A DNA stretch of 64,000 bases, from positions 144,679,405-144,743,404 of the forward strand of contig OX422221.1 of the NCBI GenBank assembly GCA_949130495.1, written 5' to 3'. The notes under the pieces are model-generated. The model made no database searches, was not told the origin of the DNA, and saw only the letters and a program-made list of their open reading frames with translations. Position 1 is the stretch's first letter. Every line of letters starts with the position of its first letter. The stretch comes from Sambucus nigra (Eukaryota; Streptophyta; Magnoliopsida; Dipsacales; Adoxaceae). This document shows positions 1 through 12,229 of the stretch, piece after piece. The translations under genes were made by a program, and so were the position numbers.

Positions 1-188
1 TCGTATTTTCCACTCGCGATAATTTTTATAAATTTGTAATCACATATTAATTTATTCACTAAGTAATATTTAGTATAATTTCCATCAATAAATACTAACC
101 CTTGTCTTGCTAGTTAATATTTATTAAATTCAAATTAATTATTAATTAATTCCACATTTAAAATCATTAAAAAATACCGGGTGTTACA
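1..188 (-). repeat. End of an inverted Tekay/Del-like LTR (cut by window edge)
   Basis: The stretch ends in ACCGGGTGTTACA. Read on the minus strand this is TGTAACACCCGGT followed by AT-rich DNA, the same kind of start as the LTRs ending at 39429 and 48086. It is therefore probably the U3 start of a minus-strand chromovirus LTR that continues outside the window to the left. No coding potential is seen. The family assignment rests on about 13 bases plus base composition. Confidence 0.45.
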
Positions 189-1638
189 AATATATAAATA
201 AGTAAGCGACTACTTATGAATATAGGAGTCAGATTTAGACTCGGAGCAATTAGGCTAGTGTTATGAGTGATATGCATGATTAGCCGGATTATTGTATATG
301 TACGGGTAAGACGATACTTATATGTGTGATTATTTCTGTGTGCATGAAATATTTATATGAAACATAATCCTAGCTGATATACTATCTGTGGAGGTTACGC
401 ACTGTGGGCGATCTCTCTTGGCGAATCCTCGTAGGTGTAGTATTTGTTCCTTGGATTATAGGTCTGTTGCATGACCAACCTATGTGAGTTTAGAGTACAG
501 TGGAGGTAATGTAGTATGGTAATGCCCGATATATGTATGAGTATAATCGCTTCCAAATTATGTTTATTTTTTGGGTTTGGTGGTGAGATTCTGACCCCGA
601 TTGCCCAAGTAGAATTGTACATTCTCTGGAGGTTGATTACATGCTAGTGATTCGCATCCCGTGAGTTATTACTCTAAGGGATTACAGTTATACATATATT
701 ATGGGTGATATATATGTATTTATACATGATGTATATGAAAATACATATATAAATGCGAAGAAAAATATATATGGGTATATGACACTAATGTATGAACATT
801 GAATTAATAACCAGTGAAGTTATGCGAAATGAATTCATAAGATTATAAATGAGATTTATAGTAAATAAGAAGATGCTAAAGAATAATGATAATTCCAAGT
901 TAAATAAAAGTATACGTGGGTCATATGGAATCGTATGGGATTAATATGAGTAATAATATTGGTTAGGCTGGGTTCCGTAACTAGGATGTTTAGAATACAC
1001 GCGTTAGGTGCGCACGATAGATGCGGGGTAAGGGGTATCTGATGAGAGTACGACACCGATTTAAATATGAAAGATTGAAGGAAATATTTGTTAATGTATT
1101 TTAAACACTTATTTTCAAAAGGTTTTGGGATCTGACCCGTATCAAAATACTTTCAAAACATTTAGGTTCAGCTATAGGGATGCTAAGTTTAATCATCCTT
1201 CTAGTCAGACGATCCTGCAGTAGCTGTGGATGCTTACAGGGATTGATTAGACACATCGATCCTTGAGATCTAGATAGGAGAAACTTCAGAGATACTTCGG
1301 GCATGTCACCTAATGTCAGTTTATATATCAGTTTTATTTAATTTAGCTTTATTGTATTATTGTTTTGGATTGTAAATCGATGGTTTGTTTGGTTAATTGG
1401 ATTATTTTGAGTTCAGTATTGAGATTTGATTATGTGACCGTGGATTAATTATTTACTCGAATGGTTTTTATTTATGGTAATTTAAGAAAGATTAAAATTG
1501 GCATAGTCTTGACAAAATAATATGTGGTTAGTAATTAATCAGTTTTCGACAGTGATGCTAAGAATGAGACATATGAGATTCTCATTTTATTTTAGTGGAG
1601 GGTTAGCTACTTGTTATTTTAATAAGAAGGGTGTCATA
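189..1638 (+). repeat. Tekay-type 5' LTR remnant
   Basis: This LTR body ends in GGGTGTCATA two bases before a PBS. It carries the block CAGTGATGCTAAGAATGA about 90 bp before its end, as do four other Tekay LTRs in the window. The segment around 360-430 resembles the middle of the solo LTR at 58546-61598. The left part is interrupted or replaced by the inverted LTR end at 1-188, so its true start is not visible. Several short ORFs here (for example the minus-strand one at 1101-1304) are chance reading frames in LTR DNA. Confidence 0.6.
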
Positions 1639-1640
1639 GA

Positions 1641-1653
1641 TGGTATCAGAGCA
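1641..1653 (+). other. Primer binding site, initiator-Met tRNA type
   Basis: The sequence TGGTATCAGAGCA lies two bases after the LTR end at 1638. It is the usual minus-strand primer site of plant chromoviruses and many copia elements, complementary to the 3' end of initiator methionine tRNA. It fixes the plus orientation of this element. Confidence 0.8.
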
Positions 1654-1815
1654 TCAGGTTCTACTGTCCCTTGAATTTGTGCAGACTTACTACATTTTCA
1701 ATATTGTTTTTCTTTGATGTAGAGCCCTATGTTTAGGACTATCAATTCTTATTGCGATTTACGTTATCTTACTATTGCGTGTAATTAAAGTGAATCTTAT
1801 ACGAGTTCAGTTAGG

Positions 1816-2022
1816 TTGTGCATGCCGAATAATAGAGGACGACCAACAAAGGTTTTTCAAAGGACCGCAAGAGGAGAGGCTCAACTGGAGCCGAAGATTA
1901 TTCAGGAAACGATGACCACAACTATGGATGCCACTATTAATTCAGCAAAATTCGGGCATTACAATTTTCCCACCTTGTCAAAACACTACCAAGAATATTT
2001 AGCCGTCACCATTTTATCATGA
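1816..2022 (+). pseudogene. N-terminal scrap of a chromovirus gag
   Basis: This 68-codon frame starts about 160 bp after the PBS, where gag should begin. Its first residues (PNNRGRPTK) resemble the basic, RGRP-containing start of Tekay/Del gag proteins. No capsid fold, zinc knuckle or protease follows: after 2022 the sequence becomes AT-rich without long frames. I read it as the truncated beginning of gag from the element whose LTR ends at 1638. The link rests mostly on position. Confidence 0.4.
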
Positions 2023-5000
2023 AGTTAATATTTAAGTGCACGGATTAAATGCATATCCATATTTTACCTTTGATTCCTTAAGCCTTATTGACATGTTAAC
2101 CTTATCATACACTCTTCGGCGCCTTATATAATTTATGCAACTTTGCTTAGGCTCAACAATTTATTCAGTTAGCGTTTATTGATTTTAAAACCCATCGGTT
2201 TACTTTCTAAACTCGACTCATGATTAACCTATTACCTTATAATCGAGCTACATTATATGCGATAGTGCACGATATGCCTTTTTTTTATCATTTAGTCACC
2301 GAGGAACTTTTAAATCATAAGCTGACTTTCACAACTTCCTTCACAAATTCTTAAATCATCAACTGATTTTCACGTCTTCCTTCATAAATTCTAACTTAAC
2401 GGTTAGAAAACAACACCCTATAGGCTTATCCCTATTTCCAAAGTGGCTATTCTCTGTCTATACTTGACTTTAATGACACACAATCATCAGAATCCTAGAT
2501 TGTTGCTTTAAACCTTAATGGGTATTTTTTAAACACTAAGTAATGCAGTTTAATTTATTTCACTCAAGCGTAAACATACATGTTGTTCCTTATGAGTACA
2601 GTCGTAACTCTAGTTTCTCCAAAACAATATTCCTTCCTAGGTATTATAATCAAATGGTCAATTTATAAGTAATTTTGTTTACTCTTACCTATTGTAATGC
2701 TTATTGTTTACGGTCATAATGAAAAAACCTTTTTCAATCATATGCCTAGAAATTCATTCATTCATATGATTTTAAGGAACTTTCTTAGTTCGATGCCTAT
2801 CATTTAATTGCATTGATTTTAAACACGTCTAATCTATCTTCCTCTTTTAGCAATCTTAAACCTACACATTAATCCACTACATTCCAGTTATTTCTAATTT
2901 CTTAAAATTCCTTTACTAAATTTGTCTACATCAATAAATATTATAGATTCATGATAAGTTCTTATCAATAGTGTGCTATATAGTCTAATCTACTAAGTCA
3001 TCGACTTTACCCAATTTTAAACATATGCGAATTATTGACTACATCTTGATGGCATATGGTCATGTAATTAGTACGAAAAATTAAAAACTATGAAAACTTC
3101 ACGTTTCATAAAATCAATTAATCATCAAGGCCTATTAATTTAATCCTAAACTTAATCTATGAATCTGCATGATATATATCCCAATATGGAACTCATGATT
3201 ATTCGTTTGTCCCACTAAGATGACAACTTACAATTTAGTGTGAGTACTAATTCATCATAAATCAAACACTCTAAACCTTAAGAGAAACTATTTGCAGTCT
3301 CACCAATAAATAAACCATGTGTAATGAAAACTTATTATCACTCACTAATCTTAAAGCACCTTAAGTGTTTACTTATTTCTATAACTCATTACTCCGGACT
3401 GTTAAGAAGACTTTAGTGTATAACCACACACTAACTATCTCATAATTAATACTGGAATAACTTTGTCTTTACTTCTATAGACAATTCAATATTAATAGCT
3501 GTTTACAATCACAACACAATCCTGCGTACTATTTAAACACGTGACATGAAGATTATGACTAGTCTTAATACACTATGGGACCACGAACGTATATCGTTAT
3601 AAATTAATTTTTTTCCTATGACCAAGATATTTTCCCAAGTAGACTGAACTCCTGAACCTTGACTATCGTTCTAGGTCGAATGATGACATGATAAGATTTG
3701 AAGAAAGGGGATGTTATTACCAATCACTACTACACTTCCCTCCTTAGAGGTCATACCTACTCATTTATCTTTAATGATCATTATGAGCTACAAAATAACA
3801 TGAACACAAACAATTATCTAATAGCTCCCATGAGTAATACATGCCTTAACTCTCTAATCCCAAGAGTTCATATTTGAACTTACGATCATTATCTTAAGAT
3901 ACCACTAATACTTTCCCATTGTGCTCTAATGTTGATCTTTACAGTATTAGGATACACTTAAATGACGTAAGATACTATTTCCATAGGGTTTCTATCATTG
4001 TTCCCTTATTAGGGCTACGTTCAAACTTGCATTATCGAACCTCTACTCCTTGGGGAGTCAATAAACCTAAATATCACCTGAATATATTTTTCTTGAAAAA
4101 TCAATTAATATATGAATCAACCCAACCTATCTCAAAGTATATGCAAGGGGTGAATTTATACCCAAGGCCCTACCCACCACATATATTGACCCTATACTTG
4201 GCTCTTGCTCGTGTTGTTATACTACCGCAATCGTAATTAGCCTATGAGTAGTGTTTTCTAATGTGTGAGTAAGATATTTGGTTAAGTTGTTCTCCACTAA
4301 GACAAGGCACTAATGGAAATACCAAACCCTTATATGGTGTTCACAACTATACCTATTAATGAATATAATTGTTCAAAAGCCTTTACTTAAGTCTTGACAC
4401 AATTTTCTTTCACCTAGTTATTACTAAAATCATATGTTTCATCCAAAATATTCATAATTTTTTTCCATAAGGTAATGCGTACCTTGACTTTGTATAATAA
4501 ACTCTTTACAATGGGTTACAATTTACACTAAATTAAGATACTTATTACACTCTCATTAAGAACTAACTTCTTATTTTAAAAAGGATAAAACCTCAAAAAT
4601 TTACTTCTAAACAATAATTAATTTCTTTTTTTGTCATTAGACAACATTGAGTGACTTATCATGTCTCCTATGAAACTCAAACATTCCACCTAAGAAACAA
4701 GATCAATATTTTTCTTATATTCATTACAATTAAAAGGAGTGCCTTCACATCTTGAAATGCCCTGCGGATCATAAGGACTAGAGATAACTTACATTCTTGT
4801 TCTTATGTCATATACCTAACCTCATACCAAGTAATTAGTATTTTTACACTGCAGTATACTATTAACATATTAACACATATGTTGTGTTGTGTCCCTATAT
4901 TAACATTTTTATTTCCAAGGTTCCACCTGAATCGTTATATTGCATCACATGTCCTTGACAATAACAACTTGAAATACCATTATTAATCTTATGAATGACC

Positions 5001-5100
5001 ATTGGTGGCATGACCTCTTATAAGCTTAATTTGTTATTACTTGATGTGAGAAACCCCATCACCTTGACGCTTGACTTGTGTACATAAATAATAGCGTAGA
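2023..5100. other. AT-rich DNA without recognisable genes
   Basis: About 3 kb of low-complexity, AT-rich sequence with stops in all frames. The longest frame, 3919-4236 on the plus strand (105 codons), shows no motif I recognise. There is no LTR end, PBS or polypurine tract. It could be the decayed interior of the element that begins at 189, or the target into which the Tat element at 5101 inserted. Confidence 0.5.
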
Positions 5101-6495
5101 TGGAGGTTAAATATAATGGTTGATCAAATATTAAACAAACTTACCAAGGTGGATTAGAGGATGATCAAGTATAAAGAACATGGCCAAGGCTGATTGGAGA
5201 AAATTCATTCGAAAGCACTCACATAACAAGCAAGGCCGCTCGAAGGCATTCCCAAAACAAGGAAGCTTGTTCAAGTAACTTCAAGAACATACCTTTAATA
5301 TATATATATATATATATATCTTGTACTTGTTCCAACTTGTCAAACATTTGGAAGCTGTTATAATAGTATTGAGGTTGCTTGGTACCTGTGAAGGACCATG
5401 TCTGGAAGGACATGTGAGATATATTATGCTCTATCAAATGACCTCATTTAGGTAATTTCACAAGGATTTAGTTTTGACGATTGAAAATAAGGCAACGTTG
5501 CGAAACAATCCCAACCTCTTTGGTACATTTCAACAGAAACTCTTTCCAATAGAATTAAGTTAGTGTTCCGAAAAACCTCTTCCCCAAGGGACCTCACTCG
5601 AGGGACATTGTGAAAGAAATTCGTTCGAGGAACCTTTCACAATGGAACCTCATCCAATAAACACATACGTTGTAAAGTTATTCGAGGAACCTTATCTCGA
5701 GGAACCTCATCTAATTGAGAAGACAACTTATCTTGTTACCACTATTTAATACCTTTATGACATCATGATTTATGACACTTAGGAGGTAGAGAAAACTGGG
5801 ACTTGAATGGGTTAATTACTTAGACTATTGGCCCATATGGAAAAATGTCCCATCAACCATCATAAAAAAAACCTTTGGCTGACTTATCACATCACAATAA
5901 ATGAGAGAGACATTTTTATAGCCTAAATAGTGTTCTCACACAAACATAATATCTCACACATTTATACACCAAATTTTGCATTAAATGCATAGTTCCTTGG
6001 CATTTAATGAGGGATTAAAACATTTAATGCAAGAAAGGTCACTAAAATGATCTTGAACTCCAATAAATACTTTCATTAATAATTTGTTGAGAAAGGTTAA
6101 ACTTTAGTACCTGATTTCTCTTTACACGAGAGTTTCCTTTTGGTTATTATCATCAAGTTTATCACTTTTGTTCTTAAAATTTGGACCCATATTTATTATT
6201 AATCGTTGCACTCATTAAGTTGAAGACACTAAAGCTTTCATTTATTGCACTATATTGATTATTCTTTCTCCTTTCAACCAAGTTGATTGTTGAGATTCAT
6301 TTCATTTATTGTGTTGTAAGAGCATTTATGTTGTAAATGCCCATTACCCTATTGTATTTAGACCATTTAGTGCAAGTATTAAAGTTATTTATTATCAATA
6401 TAAGGGATTTATTGTTCTTCATGAATTAATTATCATTCTAAAGAAGGTTGCACCTTTCTGAATATTAATCGTATTTATCGAACCCACATCCTACA
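5101..6495 (+). repeat. 5' LTR of the Tat element
   Basis: The LTR starts TGGAGGTTAA and ends CTACA, just before a PBS-like site. Its first 190 bp align with 36406-36594 (shared wording such as ACCAAGGTG, GGCCAAGGCT and CAAGGCATTCC with scattered changes), which identifies the LTR pair. It contains an AT dinucleotide run near 5299-5320 and several TCGAGGAACCT repeats at 5610-5710. Both boundaries are inferred from the alignment and the TG/CA rule, and could be off by several bases. Confidence 0.6.
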
Positions 6496-6496
6496 T

Positions 6497-6515
6497 TTTG
6501 TGACTCTATTGGGAA
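6497..6515 (+). other. Degenerate PBS of Tat type
   Basis: TTTGTGACTCTATTGGGAA corresponds, with several changes, to the TTTGGCGACTCTGCTGGGGA-like primer site commonly seen in Tat/Ogre elements. It lies directly after the LTR end and about 20 bp before the first gag codon. Confidence 0.55.
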
Positions 6516-6532
6516 GGTATTCTTTTTGTAGA

Positions 6533-8034
6533 ATGACTAAAGATAACATAGTGAAGAACATTAACTTTTATACTATACAACATGAAGAACAAGGGGATTT
6601 GACCATCCTTTCAGAGGTCAATGTGATGGTGCCAACAGAGATGAGATTGTAAGATACATGACAATAACTAACGCAACTATAGGCCCAACACAGACGATTA
6701 GGTAAATGAGTTTATTTATGGAGTTCATCAAAAACTCTAGGGACTCAAGAAGTATTGGTCATTTCTGAGGGATCAAACTCCTTCGTGACATCACCGATAG
6801 TGTTACTGATGCCATTTGTCTCAGGCAGTGTGGTTGCTCAACCAAATGTCACCAATGCTACTAGTCCATCATGGTGATACCCACTGTGGTACCTCCCGCT
6901 AACGTAAAAAATATGGATCCTATCAACCCACCAAGGATTGTTTCACCTTTGGTGGTGCCTGATCAAACATTTCCTCTTCCACCCAGTATGGAAGATATGA
7001 AAAGGGAACTCCCATGGATGAAGGTGGCCTCTAAGGCTAGGGAAGAGACCTCCTCAATATACGATGATTTACATATTCTGTACTTAGAGGAGTATAATAA
7101 CGCATCATACCCCAAAGGGTATGTCCCCCTATCTTTGAGAAATATATTAGAAAAAGGGGGGAACCCAAAGGATCACGTGAATAGGTTCGTTGAAATCCTT
7201 AGGTAACATTGTAACAACAAAAAGTTAAGGTTGAAAGAGTTCTCTAAGTCCTTCATCGAGAAGGCATAAATGTGATACTCTCACATTGTACTTGGTAGCG
7301 TGTCATCTGGGTAAGATCTCATGTTCTATTCGTTTAGAAGTTCTTTTTGGTGGAAGATGATTTTACTCTCACCCAGCTCGAACGGGAGAAACAAAATCTG
7401 GGGGAGTAGGGGGTTGCATACATCCGTTGGTTTTATAAAAGGTCTTTTGATGTTAGAGAGGAAACCAGAGAAAGAAAATTCTTATAAGTCTGGATAAATG
7501 CTTTCTTCCTGAGTATATTTTCCACCTGATCAATGAGACTAAAGAGGGTACATTTGTGGCATTTTTAAAGTCTATTAGAAACATTGCTCTGGTGGTAAAT
7601 CCATTACCGCCCTGGTTGCCCAATTTGATGTTGAAACCACTAGCTGCCTCAGGGTGAGGGATGCCTTTACGGCTAAATACGCGGATGATAGAGATAGAAG
7701 AGAAGGAGGTGGAAATGATAAGGAGGAAGAGGAAGTTTGGGCCGAGGGATGACCCACTTGAGCTACCTTGTATTCTTGAACAATCTTAGATATTTATGAG
7801 CACATGGTTCGCGATAAAATCTATAAGCCAATAAGATTAAATACGACAGAGACTGTGATGCTAGAGTATAGGAGCAACCCAAGGTTTTGTCATATTAACA
7901 ATAAGGTGGGACAATCAACTAGAAATTACTTTGCCTTGAGGAGGCTCATTTTTGCACATGTTGTGAAAAGTAACATTCAGTTGCCCCACACAAATGTGAA
8001 TAACAACCCTTTGAGAATCCATTGGGTAACATGA
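6533..8034 (+). pseudogene. Tat gag, broken
   Basis: Gag would form the capsid-like particle. A Met codon at 6533 opens a short frame just after the PBS. The clearest piece is 6871-7206, with a PKGY segment followed by GNPKDHVNRF, like the DP.EHV.RF capsid motif of Tat gags. Around 7420 a RWFYKRSFDVREETRER stretch matches the conserved F.RRF....D region. At 7804-8034, RFCHINNKVGQSTRNYFALRR recalls the C-H-C knuckle-like end of Tat gag (YC.YH....H.T..C..L). Frames change several times and stops are frequent, so no full protein can be made. Confidence 0.6.
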
Positions 8035-8372
8035 CTAGTGCTTATGATGAAAAAGTGAAAAATATCTAGAGGCAACAAAGTTTACTCGAGGAAACCTCTG
8101 AGGAATCCCTAGATTAACGTGTGTTTGAAATGTCCCACCTGACCATATATGATTTATGCTTGATTGATAATTTATTGAAGTAGTTGGAAGCTTGCTGACT
8201 CGATGTTACGAACGAAGTAATAACCTATAATGAATTGGTATACAGAGATGTCGAAAACCGTGTTGACCTTTGGGTAGAATGTGATGCAGTAACACGATTG
8301 CAAAAATTTAGTTAGTTGTTTGATTAAGTAGGGTTTCCAAATGACTCCAGATTAGAGGTCTCCCGAGAAATT

Positions 8373-8830
8373 TTGGAGATTACAAAGAAGAACATGGCTC
8401 TAACTTTGCATTGGAAAGGTCCTATGGAAAAGATAATCAAAAGCTGCCTCTCAAAAGTGGCTATCTCGGAGGCAGATCGCTCAATCAGGTATCCTCACAA
8501 CAAGCCACTTTATGTATTGAAAAATGTTAATGGGTGTAGTTTAACCGAGTTTTTCTCGATGGGGGAGCTTTTATCAACATTATGTGCATTGGATCTTTTT
8601 ACGCTTACAACATCAATTAAACAAGGATTATCCAGAACCCTTTGTCTATATCGGGGAATGATATTAAATCTTCCAAGTCCACTGGCTATGTCAATGCGAG
8701 GATTATTATGGGGAACATCACCTTCCACATTAAGTTCCATATAATAGAATATGAGCCATCAAACCAACTATTGGTAGGGAGGGTGTGGATGCACAACCAT
8801 GGGTTGGTACCTTTTACTTACCACTAGTGT
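8373..8830 (+). pseudogene. Tat aspartic protease, frameshifted
   Basis: The protease would cleave the Gag-Pol polyprotein. The frame at 8373-8744 begins with a linker and then NKPLYVLKNVNG, the beta strand preceding the active site in Tat proteases. A frameshift follows: the active-site motif L-D-G-G-A is encoded in another frame at 8555-8569. The flap and C-terminal part continue at 8642-8827 (YVNARIIMGNITFHIKFHI, then LLVGRVWM, the LLGR.W motif). The catalytic Asp codon (8558-8560) is intact but the gene is not continuous. Confidence 0.7.
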
Positions 8831-9439
8831 GCTAGGCCAAACATTAAAGGAAATGAGGTATTAATTCGACCATTGAAGAAGCCATTTGAGCTCAAGGAGG
8901 CACGTTTAGTCAATGCTTGATTTTATACTGAGCTAGCCGAGGAAGCTATGATTCTCACCAGATACACTGGTGGCACTAGAGAAAAGTGCATGCGATGGTT
9001 AATTCAGTTAAAAATATAAAAAAGCGTAAAGTAGATTAAGAAGTGGTGAGACCACCTAGACTATTTAGGTAACAACGGGATGGATTGACACTATTAATTG
9101 AACCAATTGAGCACCAATTCGAGCAACAGATTATGATGAGTTAATTCTTTGTGAGAGAGCTTGAAGAAATTTACAAAAAGAGGTAATATGTGAAAAAAGA
9201 CTTTAGGCAGTGCAAGAGGTTCGTGTTTCCAAATGGAAAAGTCATTTATAAGTTGAGGTATAAGTGGGCATCTAAAAGTTTGGAAGATGATGCTCAAGTT
9301 TATGAATGGTTTTTAATAGATAACGAAGGGGACTATATGGTGATAAAAAACTCTAATGTTCACGATTTTTTAGAGGACGTGGAGGGTGAACTAGAATTTA
9401 TGTACGATAGGGCAAGGCCCCATATTCAAGATCTAGAAT

Positions 9440-10176
9440 AGGTTGACCTTACCAAAGAAGGTGACGATCCCAGTCGAATCTTTGTCTCAAGATATGAATG
9501 TGGAAAAAAGAGGGAGACTTGATCGATTTGATCTAGGAGCTTAAAGATGTATGCATGTGAAAGTACACTGATATTCTTGGTATAGATAGTGATGTGAGTT
9601 ACAATAAGTTGAATGTGATGCCTTTAACTATTCCAATCAAATAGGCCACCCGAACATAAAAGAATAGCTCGATCTAAAGATCAAGGAAAATGTTGAGAGG
9701 TTGTTCATGGTAGGTTTCATTATCCCAATTCATCATCCTATTTAGTAATCCATCATTTTGCCCATGGGGACGAAGGACAAGAATCAAATTATGATTTATG
9801 TAGATTTCGGGGATTTGAATCAGGCTTCCCCAAAAGATGAGTTCCCACTACCATCCATAGATAAATTAAAAGACGCAATAGTCGGTCATGATATGTGTAG
9901 TTTATAGATGGCTACGTGGTTTATAACTAGATCAAGATGAATCCTAATAATGTGGAGAAAAGTACATTTCGTACTCCATTAGGTTTACTTTATGTACACA
10001 ATTATGCCTTTTGGAAAAAAGAATGTCAGTGCTATCTATCAAAGGATTATGATGGGACTATTCTATGATCTTTTTTAATGTATTTTTGAGTTCTATGTGG
10101 ATGATCTGGTTATAAAATCTAAGAAGAAGATCGCTCATTTGGCAGACTTGAGGAGGATATTTGATGAGACGAGAAA
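9440..10176 (+). pseudogene. Tat reverse transcriptase, N-terminal and palm part
   Basis: Recognisable pieces in several frames include GDDPSRIFVS near 9458 (start of the RT region), GTKDKNQIMIYVDFGDLNQA near 9770 (the K....R...DFR.LN block), PKDEFPLPSIDKL, a decayed F.D..SGY block, and the catalytic YVDD intact at 10094-10105 followed by LVIKSKKK. Several stops (for example near 9905 and 10077) interrupt it. The gene is cut after FDETR by an insertion and resumes at 10858. A frame at 9190-9441 upstream is probably the linker between protease and RT. Confidence 0.75.
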
Positions 10177-10857
10177 TCAGAAATAAATCCTTCTTAACCA
10201 TCATATTAATTACAAAGTATAAATAAAGTAAGTAATAAGGAAAAAGACACTGGCTATAAAAACGAGCCTACGTTCACTTTATAGCTTTACTCTCATGTGT
10301 GTTGTATGATACAATTTTTTTCTATTAGAGGCATACAAGATAGAGATAGGGTAGGAGAGTACATGAGATTAGCTAAGATGTTAACCCTGATGTGTCCTGT
10401 AAGAGTAGACCGGAGTGGCTGCGATCAGGGGTGAGCCTCCTAGTATAGTGATCTCTAGAGAGAGAGTGAGATAAGAGTTTGGCAAGGCTTCGCTAATTGA
10501 ATTCCCCTCCCAATGGTGAGGTTATTTATATAAGTCTAAAAGGTTTGTCACGTTTCCAGAGCACGTGACCTGTAGATAAATTGTATTAATATGGAATCCT
10601 TCTATAAACTGGATAGTTATCAAGTCTGATGTGAGAGTAGGCGCCGTGTCCTATTTGAACCCAAGCAGCGACCAACTCTTGGAGTAGTGTTGCGGCCTAT
10701 TTGAGTCCAGGTAGGGCCAGAGCTAACAATGGCCTGTTTGATCCAAGACCTAATAAGTGTACAGGGCCGCGACCTATATTTTCTTAAGCAACGACCTTTA
10801 ATTACTTGGCCATGATATGTAGTGACTATAATGGGCATATCAATGTTCACAAGATGT
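10177..10857. mobile_element. 681-bp unclassified insertion in the Tat RT
   Basis: RT coding stops after FDETR and resumes with KYKLKINALKCAFG, so this piece is foreign to the gene. The five bases AGAAA occur on both sides (10172-10176 and 10858-10862) and may be a target-site duplication. The ends are TCAGAAATAA and CACAAGATGT: no TG/CA ends and no clear terminal inverted repeat. Inside, a phrase like GGCCTATTTGA(G/A)(T/C)CCA occurs three times between about 10645 and 10755. A degraded short LTR, a MITE or a SINE-size element are all possible. Confidence 0.5.
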
Positions 10858-11180
10858 AGAAAGTACAAGTTGAAAATAAACGCTCTCAAATGTGCTTTTG
10901 GGGGTGACTAGTGGAAATTTTTTGGGGTTTATGGTGAATAGGCAAGGCGTCCAAATGAACCTAGACAAATAAATGGCCATTCTCAACATGCCGTGTCCTA
11001 AGAGCACAAAAAATCTAAAGATTTTTTTGGGAACAGTTTATTATCTCAAAAGATTTGTTCCTGTTCTTGCGATGATCACTCAACTATTAATGGAGCTATT
11101 GCACAAGGGATCCAAGTTCATTTGGGAGAAACCTTACCAGGAAGCTTTGGACAAATTAAAGAAGCTCCTCACATCACCAT
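10858..11180 (+). pseudogene. Tat reverse transcriptase, thumb and connection part
   Basis: This is the continuation of the RT after the insertion: KYKLKINALKCAFG (the L..NP.KC.FG motif), then a stop-containing stretch, then a 69-codon frame at 10973-11182 with STKNLKIFLGTVYYLKRFVP and FIWEKPYQEALDKLKKLLTS. These are the conserved L..FLG...YLRRFI and F.W...CQ.AFD.LK...T blocks that link RT to RNase H in Ty3/Gypsy elements. Confidence 0.75.
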
Positions 11181-11199
11181 AGACCGTGATTCCTCCTAA

Positions 11200-11610
11200 G
11201 GCAGGTATGCGGTTAGAACTTTATCTCACCTCCACAACTATATTTATTGGTGTATTTCTAGCATAAGAGGTTAAAGGAATATAAATGTCGATTTAGTTTT
11301 TAAGTCATATTATTCATGGGTCATAGTCCAGATACACTAGTATTGAAAGGTATTGTTTAGCCCTTGTCTTTGTTGCTCAAAAGCTTAGGCACTATATGTT
11401 ATCCTTCACGATCCATATTCTAACTCGATGTGATCCTATTAAATTTTTACTTGCTTCAATTATACTACGAGGAAAAGATTTTAGAAGGTTCATTATAATC
11501 TCAAAGTATGAACTAAAATGTGTGTCCCCTCGAGCCATCAAGAGTCAAGCTTACACGGATTTGTTAGCATTCTTTCCCTCTGGTATATTCAAGCCACCAC
11601 ACGAAGAACT
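11200..11610 (+). pseudogene. Tat RNase H, broken
   Basis: RNase H removes the RNA strand during reverse transcription. A remnant of the L.LYL..S....G..L core lies near 11215-11270. It is followed by SRYTSIERYCLALVFVAQK near 11335 (the R.Y...E...LA.V...QKLR.Y block), and in a shifted frame HILTRCDPIKFLLASIIL and QAYTDLLAFFP near 11550-11575 (the AIKGQALADFLA block). Frame changes and stops make it non-functional. Confidence 0.7.
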
Positions 11611-11659
11611 TCTAGGCAATGATCTACAGGCCACAATAATTATTTAGAAAGAAGCTTGG

Positions 11660-11945
11660 AATAATGGATCATAAAATTTGATAGTTCATAAGCCCAAGGA
11701 AAAGGAGGTGCAAGGTTATTCCTAGTAGGGGAAAAGAGGAAGTGTGCTTGTCATTCAAGCTAGATTTTTGTTGTTCCAACATTGAAGATAAGTATGAAGC
11801 ACTGGTGCTTAATTTATTGCAAGCTTTACGATGGGGAATCAAACTAATCACTATCAAGGACGATTGTAATCTAGGAGTGAAGCGGGCAAATGGGTAATAC
11901 ACTCTAAAGAACATGAGTTTGGTGCCTTACCGAATGGTCATTCAA
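11660..11945 (+). pseudogene. Second, archaeal-type RNase H (aRH) of the Tat element
   Basis: Downstream of the first RNase H, pieces such as LSFKLDFCCSN, NIEDKYEALVLNLLQALRWG, IKLITIKDDCNLGVKRANG and NMSLVPYRMVIQ follow the order of the additional RNase H domain typical of Tat/Ogre elements (NNEAEYEAL..GL..A...G......GDS.LV..Q.NG). The E of the EYEAL block is present and the GDS Asp appears as KDD. A stop lies in the YTLK region (near 11895). This extra domain is the best single marker of the lineage. Confidence 0.75.
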
Positions 11946-12229
11946 ATATTCCTTGGATAATTCTATGAGGAGATAATTAAAAGAAACCCCATGAAAATGA
12001 ACAAATGTGTTGATGCTTACGTAATGATTGCTCAAAATATTTCCATTAAAGGTGACTCGATGATCATTCAAATTACTAAAAAGACAGCTTCGGCAGTTAT
12101 GTTAGAAATATTACCTGGAGATGATAACAATGATTAGAGAGGAAAAATAAGGAAGCAACTTGATTCAAGAGATGTACCATTGAGTTTTGTTGAATTAGAT
12201 CGATACCTTGCCAGTGTTGGAAATCTACA

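Noticed and set aside
8373..8744. A single intact protein of 123 residues
   Set aside because: The protease active site (LDGGA at 8555-8569) is in a different frame, so the frame is a mosaic of true and shifted codons.
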